Source: Chloroflexota bacterium (GTDB taxonomy: Bacteria > Chloroflexota > Anaerolineae > Anaerolineales > Villigracilaceae). Taken from it: a stretch of DNA of 46,316 bases. Shown here piece by piece: positions 38,909 to 45,650 of this stretch (positions are counted from its first letter, which is position 1; each line of letters begins with the position of its first letter). The translations under genes were made by a program, and so were the position numbers. The notes below the pieces were generated by a model. The model was not told where the DNA came from. It ran no database searches and saw only the letters and a program-made list of their open reading frames with translations. Location of the stretch: positions 1 to 46,316 of the forward strand of contig JACRBH010000094.1 of assembly GCA_016234535.1 (NCBI GenBank), given 5' to 3'.

Positions 38909-39435
38909 GCTGAAACTCCTTGTGGGACGCGGCTAAACCGCCAAATTGAAATGATCCACAAAAGGCCAAGTCCAGCCAGCGCGGATACGAGTACCATCCA
39001 TACATACGGAGGGATAAAATCTGGCACAATGCGTACCAAGACGGCCGCCACCTCCGTCAGGGCATGCAGGGATGTTATGGCGAATAGAAAATAGCCGATG
39101 ATCACCGTGATCCATTCGACCGGGGATGCCAGGAATGCATAAATGATCGGAGTGGCAAGCCACCCGAGCAGGCCCACCCCGCCCAATACCAGCACTACCA
39201 TGCCCCAAAGTTTGCGGCGGCGTTCAGCCACCTTTTGTGCGGCAAGCCGCTGCTGGAAGCGCATCGAGAAACCCGCCGCAGGTGCAATTACATTTGCGGA
39301 GCGCAAGGCCAGCCCCGTCGCAGTCAGAGCGGTGCAGTGTGTACATGTCCGCAGGTGCAGGTCAAGCTCATGCCTCTCAGTGTGAGTTAGATTTTTATCG
39401 TTCAATAGCCATTCTTCAAAAGGCTGGTGATTCAT
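38905..39435 (-). CDS. Anti-sigma factor with zinc-finger (ZAS/zf-HC2) domain
   Basis: The 176 residues begin with a ZAS motif: H...DLHLRTCTHCTAL gives H-x3-C-x2-C for zinc binding, the usual grip on an ECF sigma factor. Two to three membrane spans follow (MVVLVLGGVGLLGWLATPIIYAFL, WITVIIGYFLFAITSL, VWMVLVSALAGLGLLWIISI). It would hold the sigma factor at the membrane until an envelope signal releases it. AGGAGG precedes ATG 39435. It overlaps the sigma gene by 20 nt and the bactofilin-like gene by 4 nt, so the three are co-translated. Confidence 0.88.
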   Translation of the reverse strand: MNHQPFEEWLLNDKNLTHTERHELDLHLRTCTHCTALTATGLALRSANVIAPAAGFSMRFQQRLAAQKVAERRRKLWGMVVLVLGGVGLLGWLATPIIYAFLASPVEWITVIIGYFLFAITSLHALTEVAAVLVRIVPDFIPPYVWMVLVSALAGLGLLWIISIWRFSRVPQGVSA

Positions 39436-40018
39436 AGGGCCTCCTTTCGTTCTCGGTACGGGTTTCTTCTTCCTGCCACAGTCCAGCCAGTTCCTTGCGG
39501 GCGCGGTGTAGACGGCTCTTTACTGCGCTGACTGTTAATCTTAGTGATTCGGCAATTTCAGCTTCGGAATAATCGTACCAATATCTCATAATGATTGCTG
39601 CGCGATCGGTATCGTCCAGGTCTTTTAGCATTGCGTGGACCCGGTCACGAGTCTGTCCTTGGACAGTTTCAACTTCGGGGTCGGGTGAATCGGGGTCAGG
39701 TAATTCAAACGTGTTGCCTTCGTCATCCTCCGCATCCATCGAAAACATGGAAAACTTGCGGCGGCGAAGTCTGTCAATGCAATAGTGCGCCGCGATGGAA
39801 AGCAGCCACGTGGCGAACGGCCTTTTTTGGTCATAGCGGTGCAGGTGCTGGTAGGCGCGCAAGAAAGTTTCCTGCGCGGCATCCTCTGCCAGATCAGGCT
39901 CACCCAACATGCGATAACACAGGTTGTAGACCGGAGTTTGATAGGTTTCGACGAGTTTGGTAAAAGCCTCGTCACTGCCTTGTTGAGCCTGAGCGACCCA
40001 GGCTTGTTCTTCGTTCAC
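39416..40018 (-). CDS. ECF-type RNA polymerase sigma factor
   Basis: The 200 residues contain sigma region 2 (LVETYQTPVYNLCYRMLGEPDLAEDAAQETFLRAYQHL, with the DAAQETF core) and region 4 (AIIMRYWYDYSEAEIAESLRLTVSAVKSRLHRARKEL). The loop between them is acidic (DAEDDEGNTFELPDPDSPDPEVE). Start is GTG 40018, with GGAG 5 nt upstream. The overlapping anti-sigma gene follows, so stoichiometry is probably set by translational coupling. An ECF-like promoter lies upstream (40067-40092), suggesting autoregulation. Confidence 0.93.
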   Translation of the reverse strand: MNEEQAWVAQAQQGSDEAFTKLVETYQTPVYNLCYRMLGEPDLAEDAAQETFLRAYQHLHRYDQKRPFATWLLSIAAHYCIDRLRRRKFSMFSMDAEDDEGNTFELPDPDSPDPEVETVQGQTRDRVHAMLKDLDDTDRAAIIMRYWYDYSEAEIAESLRLTVSAVKSRLHRARKELAGLWQEEETRTENERRPYESPAF

Positions 40019-40066
40019 GCATGCTCCTCATCCTCTAAAAGGGATTTCATGGACTTTCTACCTATC

Positions 40067-40092
40067 TTACGAGGAAGATGAGAGAAAGTTGC
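40067..40092 (-). promoter_or_regulatory. Candidate autoregulated ECF promoter
   Basis: On the - strand GCAAC (-35, 40092-40088) and CGTAA (-10, 40071-40067) are 16 nt apart, close to the GGAAC / CGTC pattern of many ECF groups. It lies about 50 nt upstream of the sigma GTG. The match is by eye. Confidence 0.45.
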
Positions 40093-40113
40093 ACTTGATG
40101 ATATGCAACGCAC

Positions 40114-41292
40114 TCAATGAGAGTGCCCGTCTCCTTCTGGACCGAGAATCTGCTCCCACTTCCCAAGCGACTCAGCTCTGGTTGCAAAGAAGATGGCAAT
40201 CGTAGTTGTGAGCGGCACAGCCGCAATCAGCCCCAGCGAACCGACCAGCGTCCGCACGATTTCCTCGGCGATAAAAGAAAAGTTGACCAGATATCCATAA
40301 TCTCCGCGCGCGAGCGAGAATAAAAGCAGCATGGGGAGCGATGCGCCCGCATAAGCCAGCACAAGGGTGTTAACCGTGGCCGCCACATGGTCCTGCCCGA
40401 TCCGCATTGCGGAGTTGTATAGGTCGCGGAATTTGAAATTTGGATTTGCATGGTGAAGTTCAAACACAGCCGAGGCTTGTGTGGTGACCAGATCATCCAG
40501 CACGCCCAATGCGCCGATGATCATTCCGCCGAGCAAAAGTCCGCGCAGGTTGATTGGCGTTTCCATCATTTGCATCAGGAACATCACGTTCTCATCGCCT
40601 GAGCCATTCAATTTTGCAAACAGCACGAACAAGGTGGAGAGAGCGCCTGTCAAAAGCAAAACAAGGATCATGCTTAATACTGCCGCATGTGTTTTTAATG
40701 TCCAGCCGTAGGTGAGATAAAGTGTGACGCCGAGAAGAATGATCGAGCCGATAATGCTCACAGTCAGCGGGTCTTCACCTACCAGAATGTGAGGAATGAT
40801 ATAGCCAATGATGATGTATAAGCTGAACACGGTGCTGAGAAGCGCGCGCACGCCCTTCCAGCGGCTGATGAGGATGATGGAAACTGCAAAGATTCCTGTT
40901 AACCATAAAATTGGCGTGATGCGGACGAAGTCTACAAAATAGGCGTTGATCACGTTCTCTGGCGTTTTGCTGATCGAAACAACCACCTTATCACCTACGG
41001 ACAGCATGTAATCATCCGAGCGGACCTGGCGCTTGCCGTAGTCAATTTCCATGATGATGCCAGCGTATTCCCCATCGAGAATATTCACGCGCGCGACCTG
41101 ATATTTTTGCGTGCGGCCGCCCATGTCAATCTCGCCCTCTTCGATGATCTGGGTCACTTCCGCGCGGACAGTATCTGCGCCAAACGTGGAAAAGCCTTCG
41201 CCGGGTAATTCAACATTATTGAAATATGGCCACGCAAAAAAGACGGTGATAGCCGCCACGATAAGAATGATCTGCCACTTAAATTGTTTCAT
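40114..41292 (-). CDS. YibE/F family multi-span membrane protein
   Basis: The start is ATG 41292 (MKQFKWQIILIV), with AAGGA upstream; the longer frame arises from family A repeat DNA. The 392 residues have a single N-terminal span, a soluble beta-rich extracytoplasmic domain (about 30-140), and then seven or eight spans. The segments WKGVRALLSTVFSLYII, NLRGLLLGGMIIGALGVLDDLVTTQASAVFEL and SFIAEEIVRTLVGSLGLIAAVPLTT are the signature of the YibE/F family. Function is unknown; some members are linked to metal or peptide export. It is the last gene of the SBP / site-2 protease strand run. Confidence 0.85.
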   Translation of the reverse strand: MKQFKWQIILIVAAITVFFAWPYFNNVELPGEGFSTFGADTVRAEVTQIIEEGEIDMGGRTQKYQVARVNILDGEYAGIIMEIDYGKRQVRSDDYMLSVGDKVVVSISKTPENVINAYFVDFVRITPILWLTGIFAVSIILISRWKGVRALLSTVFSLYIIIGYIIPHILVGEDPLTVSIIGSIILLGVTLYLTYGWTLKTHAAVLSMILVLLLTGALSTLFVLFAKLNGSGDENVMFLMQMMETPINLRGLLLGGMIIGALGVLDDLVTTQASAVFELHHANPNFKFRDLYNSAMRIGQDHVAATVNTLVLAYAGASLPMLLLFSLARGDYGYLVNFSFIAEEIVRTLVGSLGLIAAVPLTTTIAIFFATRAESLGKWEQILGPEGDGHSH

Positions 41293-41306
41293 AAAATTCC
41301 TTGTAA

Positions 41307-41421
41307 CGTTATTGCGAGGGTGCAACCCGAAGCAACCTCCACGCGTGCAGGGATTGCTTCGTCGCGAAAAACACACCTGCCCTGGCGGACGGTGCCAGGG
41401 AGAGCGCTCCTCGCAATGACG
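41307..41421. repeat. Dispersed inverted repeat, family A copy 3
   Basis: The left end CGTTATTGCGAG faces CTCGCAATGACG at the right, with inner GAAGCAACC / GATTGCTTCG and an extra inner hairpin (CCTGCCCTGG...). It lies between the YibE-like and SBP genes and gives an open frame that falsely extends the YibE-like ORF. Confidence 0.8.
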
Positions 41422-41427
41422 GGTGAC

Positions 41428-42798
41428 CTACTTGCTCAAATCATTTGCCGTGGATTGCATCTGCGCCAATACCAAAGCGACTTGTCCGCTTGGCAGGTTG
41501 ACTCGGTACATGTGTGCGAATCCATCGCCGAGCATGATCTTGACTCTTCGCCATGAAGCCAGTTGCGGCTGTATCTCTCCCTGCGGCAGGAGTGTGATTG
41601 CCTCTGCCCATTGCGGATGAGTCTTTTTGTAATCCGCGAGCAGGTCAAGGGTCGAAGTGCGAAGCGGGAAGAGATGGGTTGTCTCCACCCAGCGCTTATC
41701 CTGTTCCTTTTCCATCAGCCAGCGCGCAAATAACCAGGCCGCAAGTTGTTTCTCATCTGTTGATTTCAAAACGATATACGAAGAACCATAAACAGCGAAT
41801 GCGTCTTTGTTCCCGCCGGGGAAGGCGGTCACATTCCATTCGTCTGTGTTGTTTGCGCTTGCAAAGGCGCGCGCCACTGTGGGCAGGATGTCCATACTTG
41901 CTGTAATGAACAGCGCCTCGCGAGTCGCAAACGCAGTGATTGGATCGGTTTCAACAGCCTGCCATGCGCATTGAGATTCGGAAAGCTCGCGCAGGAATGT
42001 CAGAGCATCAATGTTATTCGGTGCAAGGAAGCGATAATTGCCGCTCTCCAACACACCGCCCCCAAAAGCAAGCAGCCACGAGTATGCGGTAGTTGGCTCG
42101 GTATCCACGATCCAGCCGCCCATGAAATCATTTTGCGCCGATTCATCCTTTAGCATGGATTGCTGTGCGCGGCAGGCTTGCTGGCGAAAATCTTCGGGCG
42201 CAGCGGGCGATGAATCAAAACCCAACTCGCCCGCCCAGGTTTTATTCCATAACAAAAAGCGCGCAGTCCGCTGTGCGGGCAGGGCAACTCGTACATCGCC
42301 TGATATATCCTGATCCCAAAACACGGGTGGAATATCACTTGAGTCGATTCCGTATATGGGGTCATCCACGTATGGCGTCAGGTCTGTTACCACGCCATCA
42401 TTGTTCCAGCCCAAGGCGTGTTCAGGCAATGCGATCACCAGGTCAGGTTTGTTTGCGGTCGGCAGGGATGCGGTGACAGTCTCGTACAAGTTTGCAAAAG
42501 TACCTTGATGTTGTGCCGTTACTCTGATGCTCCACTCATTATTTGAATTGAACTCTTCGACGAATGAATCGAACAGACTCGACTCGATGCCATACCACGG
42601 AGTCCAGACTGTGATCTCCAATCCTTTCAACGCTTCTTCATCGACCTCGAGCCTGCTGCCTGTTTCGACAGTTGCTTCCGGCTTTGGCGTTTTCGTGGCG
42701 CTCTGTGTGACTGATGATTCCGCAGTGGATGTTCCGCCCGCCGTACACGCGGATAAAATGATGGCTGTGATGAAGAGCAGGTTGATTATTTTTTTCAT
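41428..42798 (-). CDS. Solute-binding lipoprotein (ABC family 1 type) without nearby permease
   Basis: The 456 residues begin with a lipoprotein signal peptide; the lipobox LSAC places the lipid on Cys18. The rest resembles family-1 extracellular binding proteins (ITVWTPWYGIESSLFDSFVEEFNSNN, PDLVIALPEHALGWNNDGVVTDLTPYVDD, FARWLMEKEQDKRW). Such proteins deliver sugars or other solutes to an ABC permease, but no permease or ATPase gene is seen here. Its start overlaps the site-2 protease stop by 4 nt (ATGA), so the two are translated together. That pairing is unusual. Confidence 0.85.
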   Translation of the reverse strand: MKKIINLLFITAIILSACTAGGTSTAESSVTQSATKTPKPEATVETGSRLEVDEEALKGLEITVWTPWYGIESSLFDSFVEEFNSNNEWSIRVTAQHQGTFANLYETVTASLPTANKPDLVIALPEHALGWNNDGVVTDLTPYVDDPIYGIDSSDIPPVFWDQDISGDVRVALPAQRTARFLLWNKTWAGELGFDSSPAAPEDFRQQACRAQQSMLKDESAQNDFMGGWIVDTEPTTAYSWLLAFGGGVLESGNYRFLAPNNIDALTFLRELSESQCAWQAVETDPITAFATREALFITASMDILPTVARAFASANNTDEWNVTAFPGGNKDAFAVYGSSYIVLKSTDEKQLAAWLFARWLMEKEQDKRWVETTHLFPLRTSTLDLLADYKKTHPQWAEAITLLPQGEIQPQLASWRRVKIMLGDGFAHMYRVNLPSGQVALVLAQMQSTANDLSK

Positions 42799-43979
42799 TG
42801 AGCAAATAGGACGAATGGAACTGGTGTCAAAACCAAAAAGAAGACAATGATCATTGCAAACCCGAGCAGTCGTCGGGGCGGGTCGAGCGTGGTGATCTGG
42901 TCAAGTGGTTCCGCGTTGACTCGTCCCAGCCAGTAAAGGATGAGCGCCCACAGCCACCATCCGTTCCAAAAAATGCCAGCTACGATCAACGCGCCAACAA
43001 TAAAAGGAAATGCCTTCCTTGCATTGTTTCCGAACAGGCCATAGATCACGTGTCCGCCATCCAATGTGCCTGCGGGGATGAGGTTCAATGCGGTGACGAG
43101 AAGTCCCGCCCAGCCTGCAAATGCCACAGGATGAATGAAGACATCCATCCCGCCAAATGGAACGGGCTGACCGGTGAAGAAGAATTTTAGCCAGTATAAA
43201 ATTCCCTGCGGCTCAACGGGTGAGGGGAGTAGTTTTCCAAATGTCACAAATTTTGCGAAGAGATAAAGAAGCGAGTTGCCTTCGAGAAAACCGCCGGGCG
43301 TTGGGTCAATGGTTCCCAGCGTGGAAAGTGATAAACCCAAAAATAAAACAGGGATTGCCACCACAAGCCCGGCAATGGGGCCAGCTACGCCGATATCAAA
43401 AAGAATGCGTTTATTCTTTGGGATTCCGCGCATGATGATCGCCGCACCCATTGTTCCAAACAGGCCAATTGGAGGCGGGAGCGGAATGAAGTACGGCAAT
43501 GTTGCAGGAGTCTTGTGATAACGGCTCATGAAATAATGACCAAACTCATGCGCCAGTAAAATGCCAAGCAGGCTTACCGCAAACGGCCAACCCGAGAGAA
43601 TGCTCTTTAAAAGCATGAGCATTTGTCCACCCAAATCAGCAGGGAATGGGCCTTCGGGCTGCGCACCCGCAAGCAGGACACTAAATACTGTCAACACGAA
43701 AAGGATGATGTTCGTGGAAATCTTATCCTTCTTTGGCTCAGCCGGTTTCGGCGCAAGATAGATCACCTGCCGGCCGTCTTCGATCATGAATAAAGGGATG
43801 ACATTGTATGGGATGAGCGAATCAGCCAAACGGTCATAAAGAGACGCGGAATCTTCATCCAGTAATTGGCCGCGATAGCGCAGGAAAAATCCCTTGCGCG
43901 GGTCTTCACTGGTCACATCTTCGATACGAAAAACTCGTGCTACAAGATTGGATAATACTTCGGTTTCAGGAATTGACAT
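42795..43979 (-). CDS. Site-2 (M50) metalloprotease, EGY-like
   Basis: The start is ATG 43979; the longer frame runs into heptamer-repeat and tRNA DNA. The 394 residues include a cytoplasmic N-terminal domain (about 1-90), then several spans. Zinc motif HEFGH is at residues 144-148 and the second metal ligand LDGGH at 305-309. The GNxxPLPPP-like PLPPPIGLFGTMGA segment resembles plant and cyanobacterial EGY proteins. Such proteases cut membrane-bound regulators within the bilayer. It overlaps the downstream solute-binding lipoprotein by 4 nt and lies 70 nt from the tRNA-Sec gene. Confidence 0.9.
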   Translation of the reverse strand: MSIPETEVLSNLVARVFRIEDVTSEDPRKGFFLRYRGQLLDEDSASLYDRLADSLIPYNVIPLFMIEDGRQVIYLAPKPAEPKKDKISTNIILFVLTVFSVLLAGAQPEGPFPADLGGQMLMLLKSILSGWPFAVSLLGILLAHEFGHYFMSRYHKTPATLPYFIPLPPPIGLFGTMGAAIIMRGIPKNKRILFDIGVAGPIAGLVVAIPVLFLGLSLSTLGTIDPTPGGFLEGNSLLYLFAKFVTFGKLLPSPVEPQGILYWLKFFFTGQPVPFGGMDVFIHPVAFAGWAGLLVTALNLIPAGTLDGGHVIYGLFGNNARKAFPFIVGALIVAGIFWNGWWLWALILYWLGRVNAEPLDQITTLDPPRRLLGFAMIIVFFLVLTPVPFVLFAQ

Positions 43980-43995
43980 GGATACCTTTGACAAT

Positions 43996-44040
43996 GGACG
44001 ATGGACAACAAAACGGTCAATGGTTTGTCGTCCATCGTCC
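43996..44040. repeat. Heptamer-type hairpin repeat before the M50 gene
   Basis: GGACGATGGACAACAAA pairs with TTTGTCGTCCATCGTCC (16 of 17 positions). The units ATGGACG ATGGACA and CGTCCAT CGTCC have a 7-nt period, as in family D. It lies in the 70-nt gap between the M50 gene and the tRNA-Sec gene. Confidence 0.75.
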
Positions 44041-44049
44041 AGATATAAG

Positions 44050-44143
44050 CGGGAGTGGATGGGAGTCGAACCCACCGCGGCCCGCAACGCGACCCGCCAC
44101 AGGTGTTGAAGACCAGGAAGCCCACCGGGACCTAACCACTCCC
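44050..44143 (-). tRNA. selC: tRNA-Sec (anticodon UCA)
   Basis: The 94-nt gene on the - strand has the 8-bp acceptor stem GGGAGTGG / CCACTCCC typical of selenocysteine tRNAs and a long variable arm (GGCGGGTCGCGTTGCGGGCC). The T arm contains GGTTCGACTCC, and the anticodon loop CTTCAAC has UCA at 44109-44107. The arrangement parallels E. coli SelC (GGACTTCAAATCC). The CCA is not encoded. One U-U mismatch appears in my pairing of the anticodon stem. It implies Sec decoding elsewhere in the genome; no SelA, SelB or SelD is in this window. Confidence 0.92.
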
Positions 44144-44150
44144 GATTGCA

Positions 44151-44179
44151 AGGATAACCGAGAGAAGATAGATTCGCAA
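44151..44179 (-). promoter_or_regulatory. Candidate promoter of the tRNA-Sec gene
   Basis: On the - strand TTGCGA (44179-44174) and TATCCT (44156-44151) are 17 nt apart, ending 7 nt before the mature tRNA 5' end. The -10 is a moderate match. Confidence 0.35.
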
Positions 44180-44260
44180 GTTGTAAGATGATAGTCGTCT
44201 TTGATTGACCTTTATCTTACAATAACTAAGAGTTCGTAAAAATATAACTTCCCGCAACCT

Positions 44261-44347
44261 CGTCATTGCGAGCCCGATAGGGTGAAGCAATCTCCTTTTT
44301 GTTAGGGAGATTGCTTCGTCGGGAAGTTCACCCTCCTCGCAATGACG
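44261..44347. repeat. Dispersed inverted repeat, family A copy 4
   Basis: This copy has the clearest ends: CGTCATTGCGAG (left) and CTCGCAATGACG (right) are exact reverse complements, with inner GAAGCAATCTCC / GGAGATTGCTTC and further pairing between AGGGTGAA and TTCACCCT. Lies between the tRNA-Sec gene and the DUF4190-like gene. Confidence 0.88.
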
Positions 44348-44368
44348 GAAGTTAATAATTTATTGACC

Positions 44369-44638
44369 CTAAACATGAAAATTTTGAATGGAAGGCGGCA
44401 GGTGAATCGAATTGGGCGCAAAAATGAAAAGTATTGCAATTGCAATGACCATGCAGATCGTACACATCAAAACAAATCCTCCAATGAGGATTCCAGCCCA
44501 CGCCATTGGACGGCCTGTTTCGTTACGATTGCGAATTTGATTCAATGAGATCATCCCAAATATGAGCGCAAGAACTCCAAACAGGAAACTCAATGGATAG
44601 CAAATAAGGCCCGTAAATGGAAAGGGAATCATGCTCAT
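44369..44638 (-). CDS. Small two-span protein, DUF4190-like
   Basis: The 89 residues hold two membrane spans: LICYPLSFLFGVLALIFGMISL (about 10-31) and GRPMAWAGILIGGFVLMCTICMVIAIAILFIF (about 42-73). The phrase ALIFGMISLNQIRNRNETGRPMAWAGILIG is the DUF4190 signature. Function unknown. Both ATG 44638 and ATG 44632 are possible starts, and no good ribosome site is seen on this strand. It stands alone between two tRNA genes. Confidence 0.7.
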   Translation of the reverse strand: MSMIPFPFTGLICYPLSFLFGVLALIFGMISLNQIRNRNETGRPMAWAGILIGGFVLMCTICMVIAIAILFIFAPNSIHLPPSIQNFHV

Positions 44639-44763
44639 GCATAAAAACAGGAGGTCAAAATCCCAGAGACAAGGCTTAGGATGGATTGTTTATTGGTTGG
44701 GGAATGAAGGGCTTGCATATCTGATTCCATAAAAAAAGTTCGCTCGTGTATGAAATATAAAAT

Positions 44764-44791
44764 AAAACCGTCCTTTTAGTAGGACGGTTTT
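44764..44791. terminator. Hairpin terminator after tRNA-Pro
   Basis: AAAACCGTCCT (44764-44774) pairs with AGGACGGTTTT (44781-44791) around TTTAGT. T-rich runs follow on both strands. It is 11 nt downstream of the tRNA-Pro 3' end. Confidence 0.85.
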
Positions 44792-44801
44792 ATTTTGGCT
44801 G

Positions 44802-44876
<75 letters not shown>

Positions 44877-44890
44877 ATTGAGCGAAGCGG

Positions 44891-44919
44891 ATTATAGCCG
44901 TGTTTTGTCAATCTGGCAA
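44891..44919 (-). promoter_or_regulatory. Promoter of tRNA-Pro
   Basis: On the - strand TTGCCA (44919-44914) and a perfect TATAAT (44896-44891) are 17 nt apart, 14 nt before the tRNA 5' end. This is a near-consensus sigma-70 promoter. Confidence 0.65.
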
Positions 44920-45071
44920 ATGGAGTTTTCATATAATCGCCCAACGGCCTTTATGCAACAGAGTGCCGCACAAACGGCCGAATCAGGATATGATATTCAA
45001 CTTGAAACTTCCTCCAGAATGTTTAGCAATTTATGCAACAAGCGGTAAAATAGACCCATTGGAGTTGCCCC

Positions 45072-45635
45072 ATGTCAGATATGATTGAAGTACTTATTGA
45101 TAGCATCCGCGTACATTTGATGGCACCGCAGCGTGTGGTAGTGCTTAAACAAACCAACACTGAGCGTTACCTTACAATTTGGGTTGGGCCCTATGAAGCG
45201 GAAGCCATTACCGTTGCGCTTCAGGAAGTTGAAATGTCCCGCCCGCTCACGCATGATCTGATCAAGAATATTTTCACATCCTTCAATGCGCGTGTAATGA
45301 AGGTGGAGATCGTCAACGTTCAGGATAATATCTTTTACGGAAACATTGTGGTTGAAGTGGATGGCGTCGAGATCAACATTGATTCCCGTCCCTCCGATGC
45401 GATTGCGATTGCCGTCCGCACGCATGTGCCCATTCTTGTCCACCCGGATGTCATGGAAGCGGCGGGACAGTTACCCGATCAGGATATACCCGAAACAGCC
45501 ACCCCTGCTAAAAAGACTCCGCCTGCTCCATTGACTGATGAAGGAAACGACAGGTTGTCCATATTCAAGGATTTCATAGATAAGCTTGATATTGACAAGC
45601 CCGATGACGATAAACCCGAGTCACCCTCACCCTAA
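45072..45635 (+). CDS. Bifunctional nuclease (BFN/DUF151) family protein
   Basis: The 187 residues contain the BFN domain (about 1-135): VVVLKQTNTERYLTIWVGPYEAEAITVALQEVEMSRPLTHDLIKNIF followed by VDGVEINIDSRPSDAIAIAVRTHVPI. A charged, proline-rich tail follows (roughly 140-187). Plant BFN proteins show RNase and DNase activity; the bacterial role is unknown. GGAG lies 9 nt before ATG 45072. dnaB starts 15 nt after its stop, so the two are probably one operon. Confidence 0.85.
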   Translation: MSDMIEVLIDSIRVHLMAPQRVVVLKQTNTERYLTIWVGPYEAEAITVALQEVEMSRPLTHDLIKNIFTSFNARVMKVEIVNVQDNIFYGNIVVEVDGVEINIDSRPSDAIAIAVRTHVPILVHPDVMEAAGQLPDQDIPETATPAKKTPPAPLTDEGNDRLSIFKDFIDKLDIDKPDDDKPESPSP

Positions 45636-45650
45636 AGCTGATACGCCTCA

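Noticed and set aside
41293..41376. 28-residue extension of the YibE-like protein
   Set aside because: Encoded by a family A repeat; MKQFKWQ at 41292 has AAGGA upstream and is followed by a proper membrane span.
41428..44040. Complete ABC importer around the solute-binding lipoprotein
   Set aside because: No permease or ABC ATPase gene is present on either side; only the M50 protease and YibE-like genes are nearby.
43980..44087. 36-residue extension of the site-2 protease
   Set aside because: It runs through a hairpin repeat and into the tRNA-Sec gene.
44905..44937. Divergent promoter for the BFN gene (TTGTCA and TATAAT on the + strand)
   Set aside because: The spacing is 21 nt, too long for a normal sigma-70 promoter.
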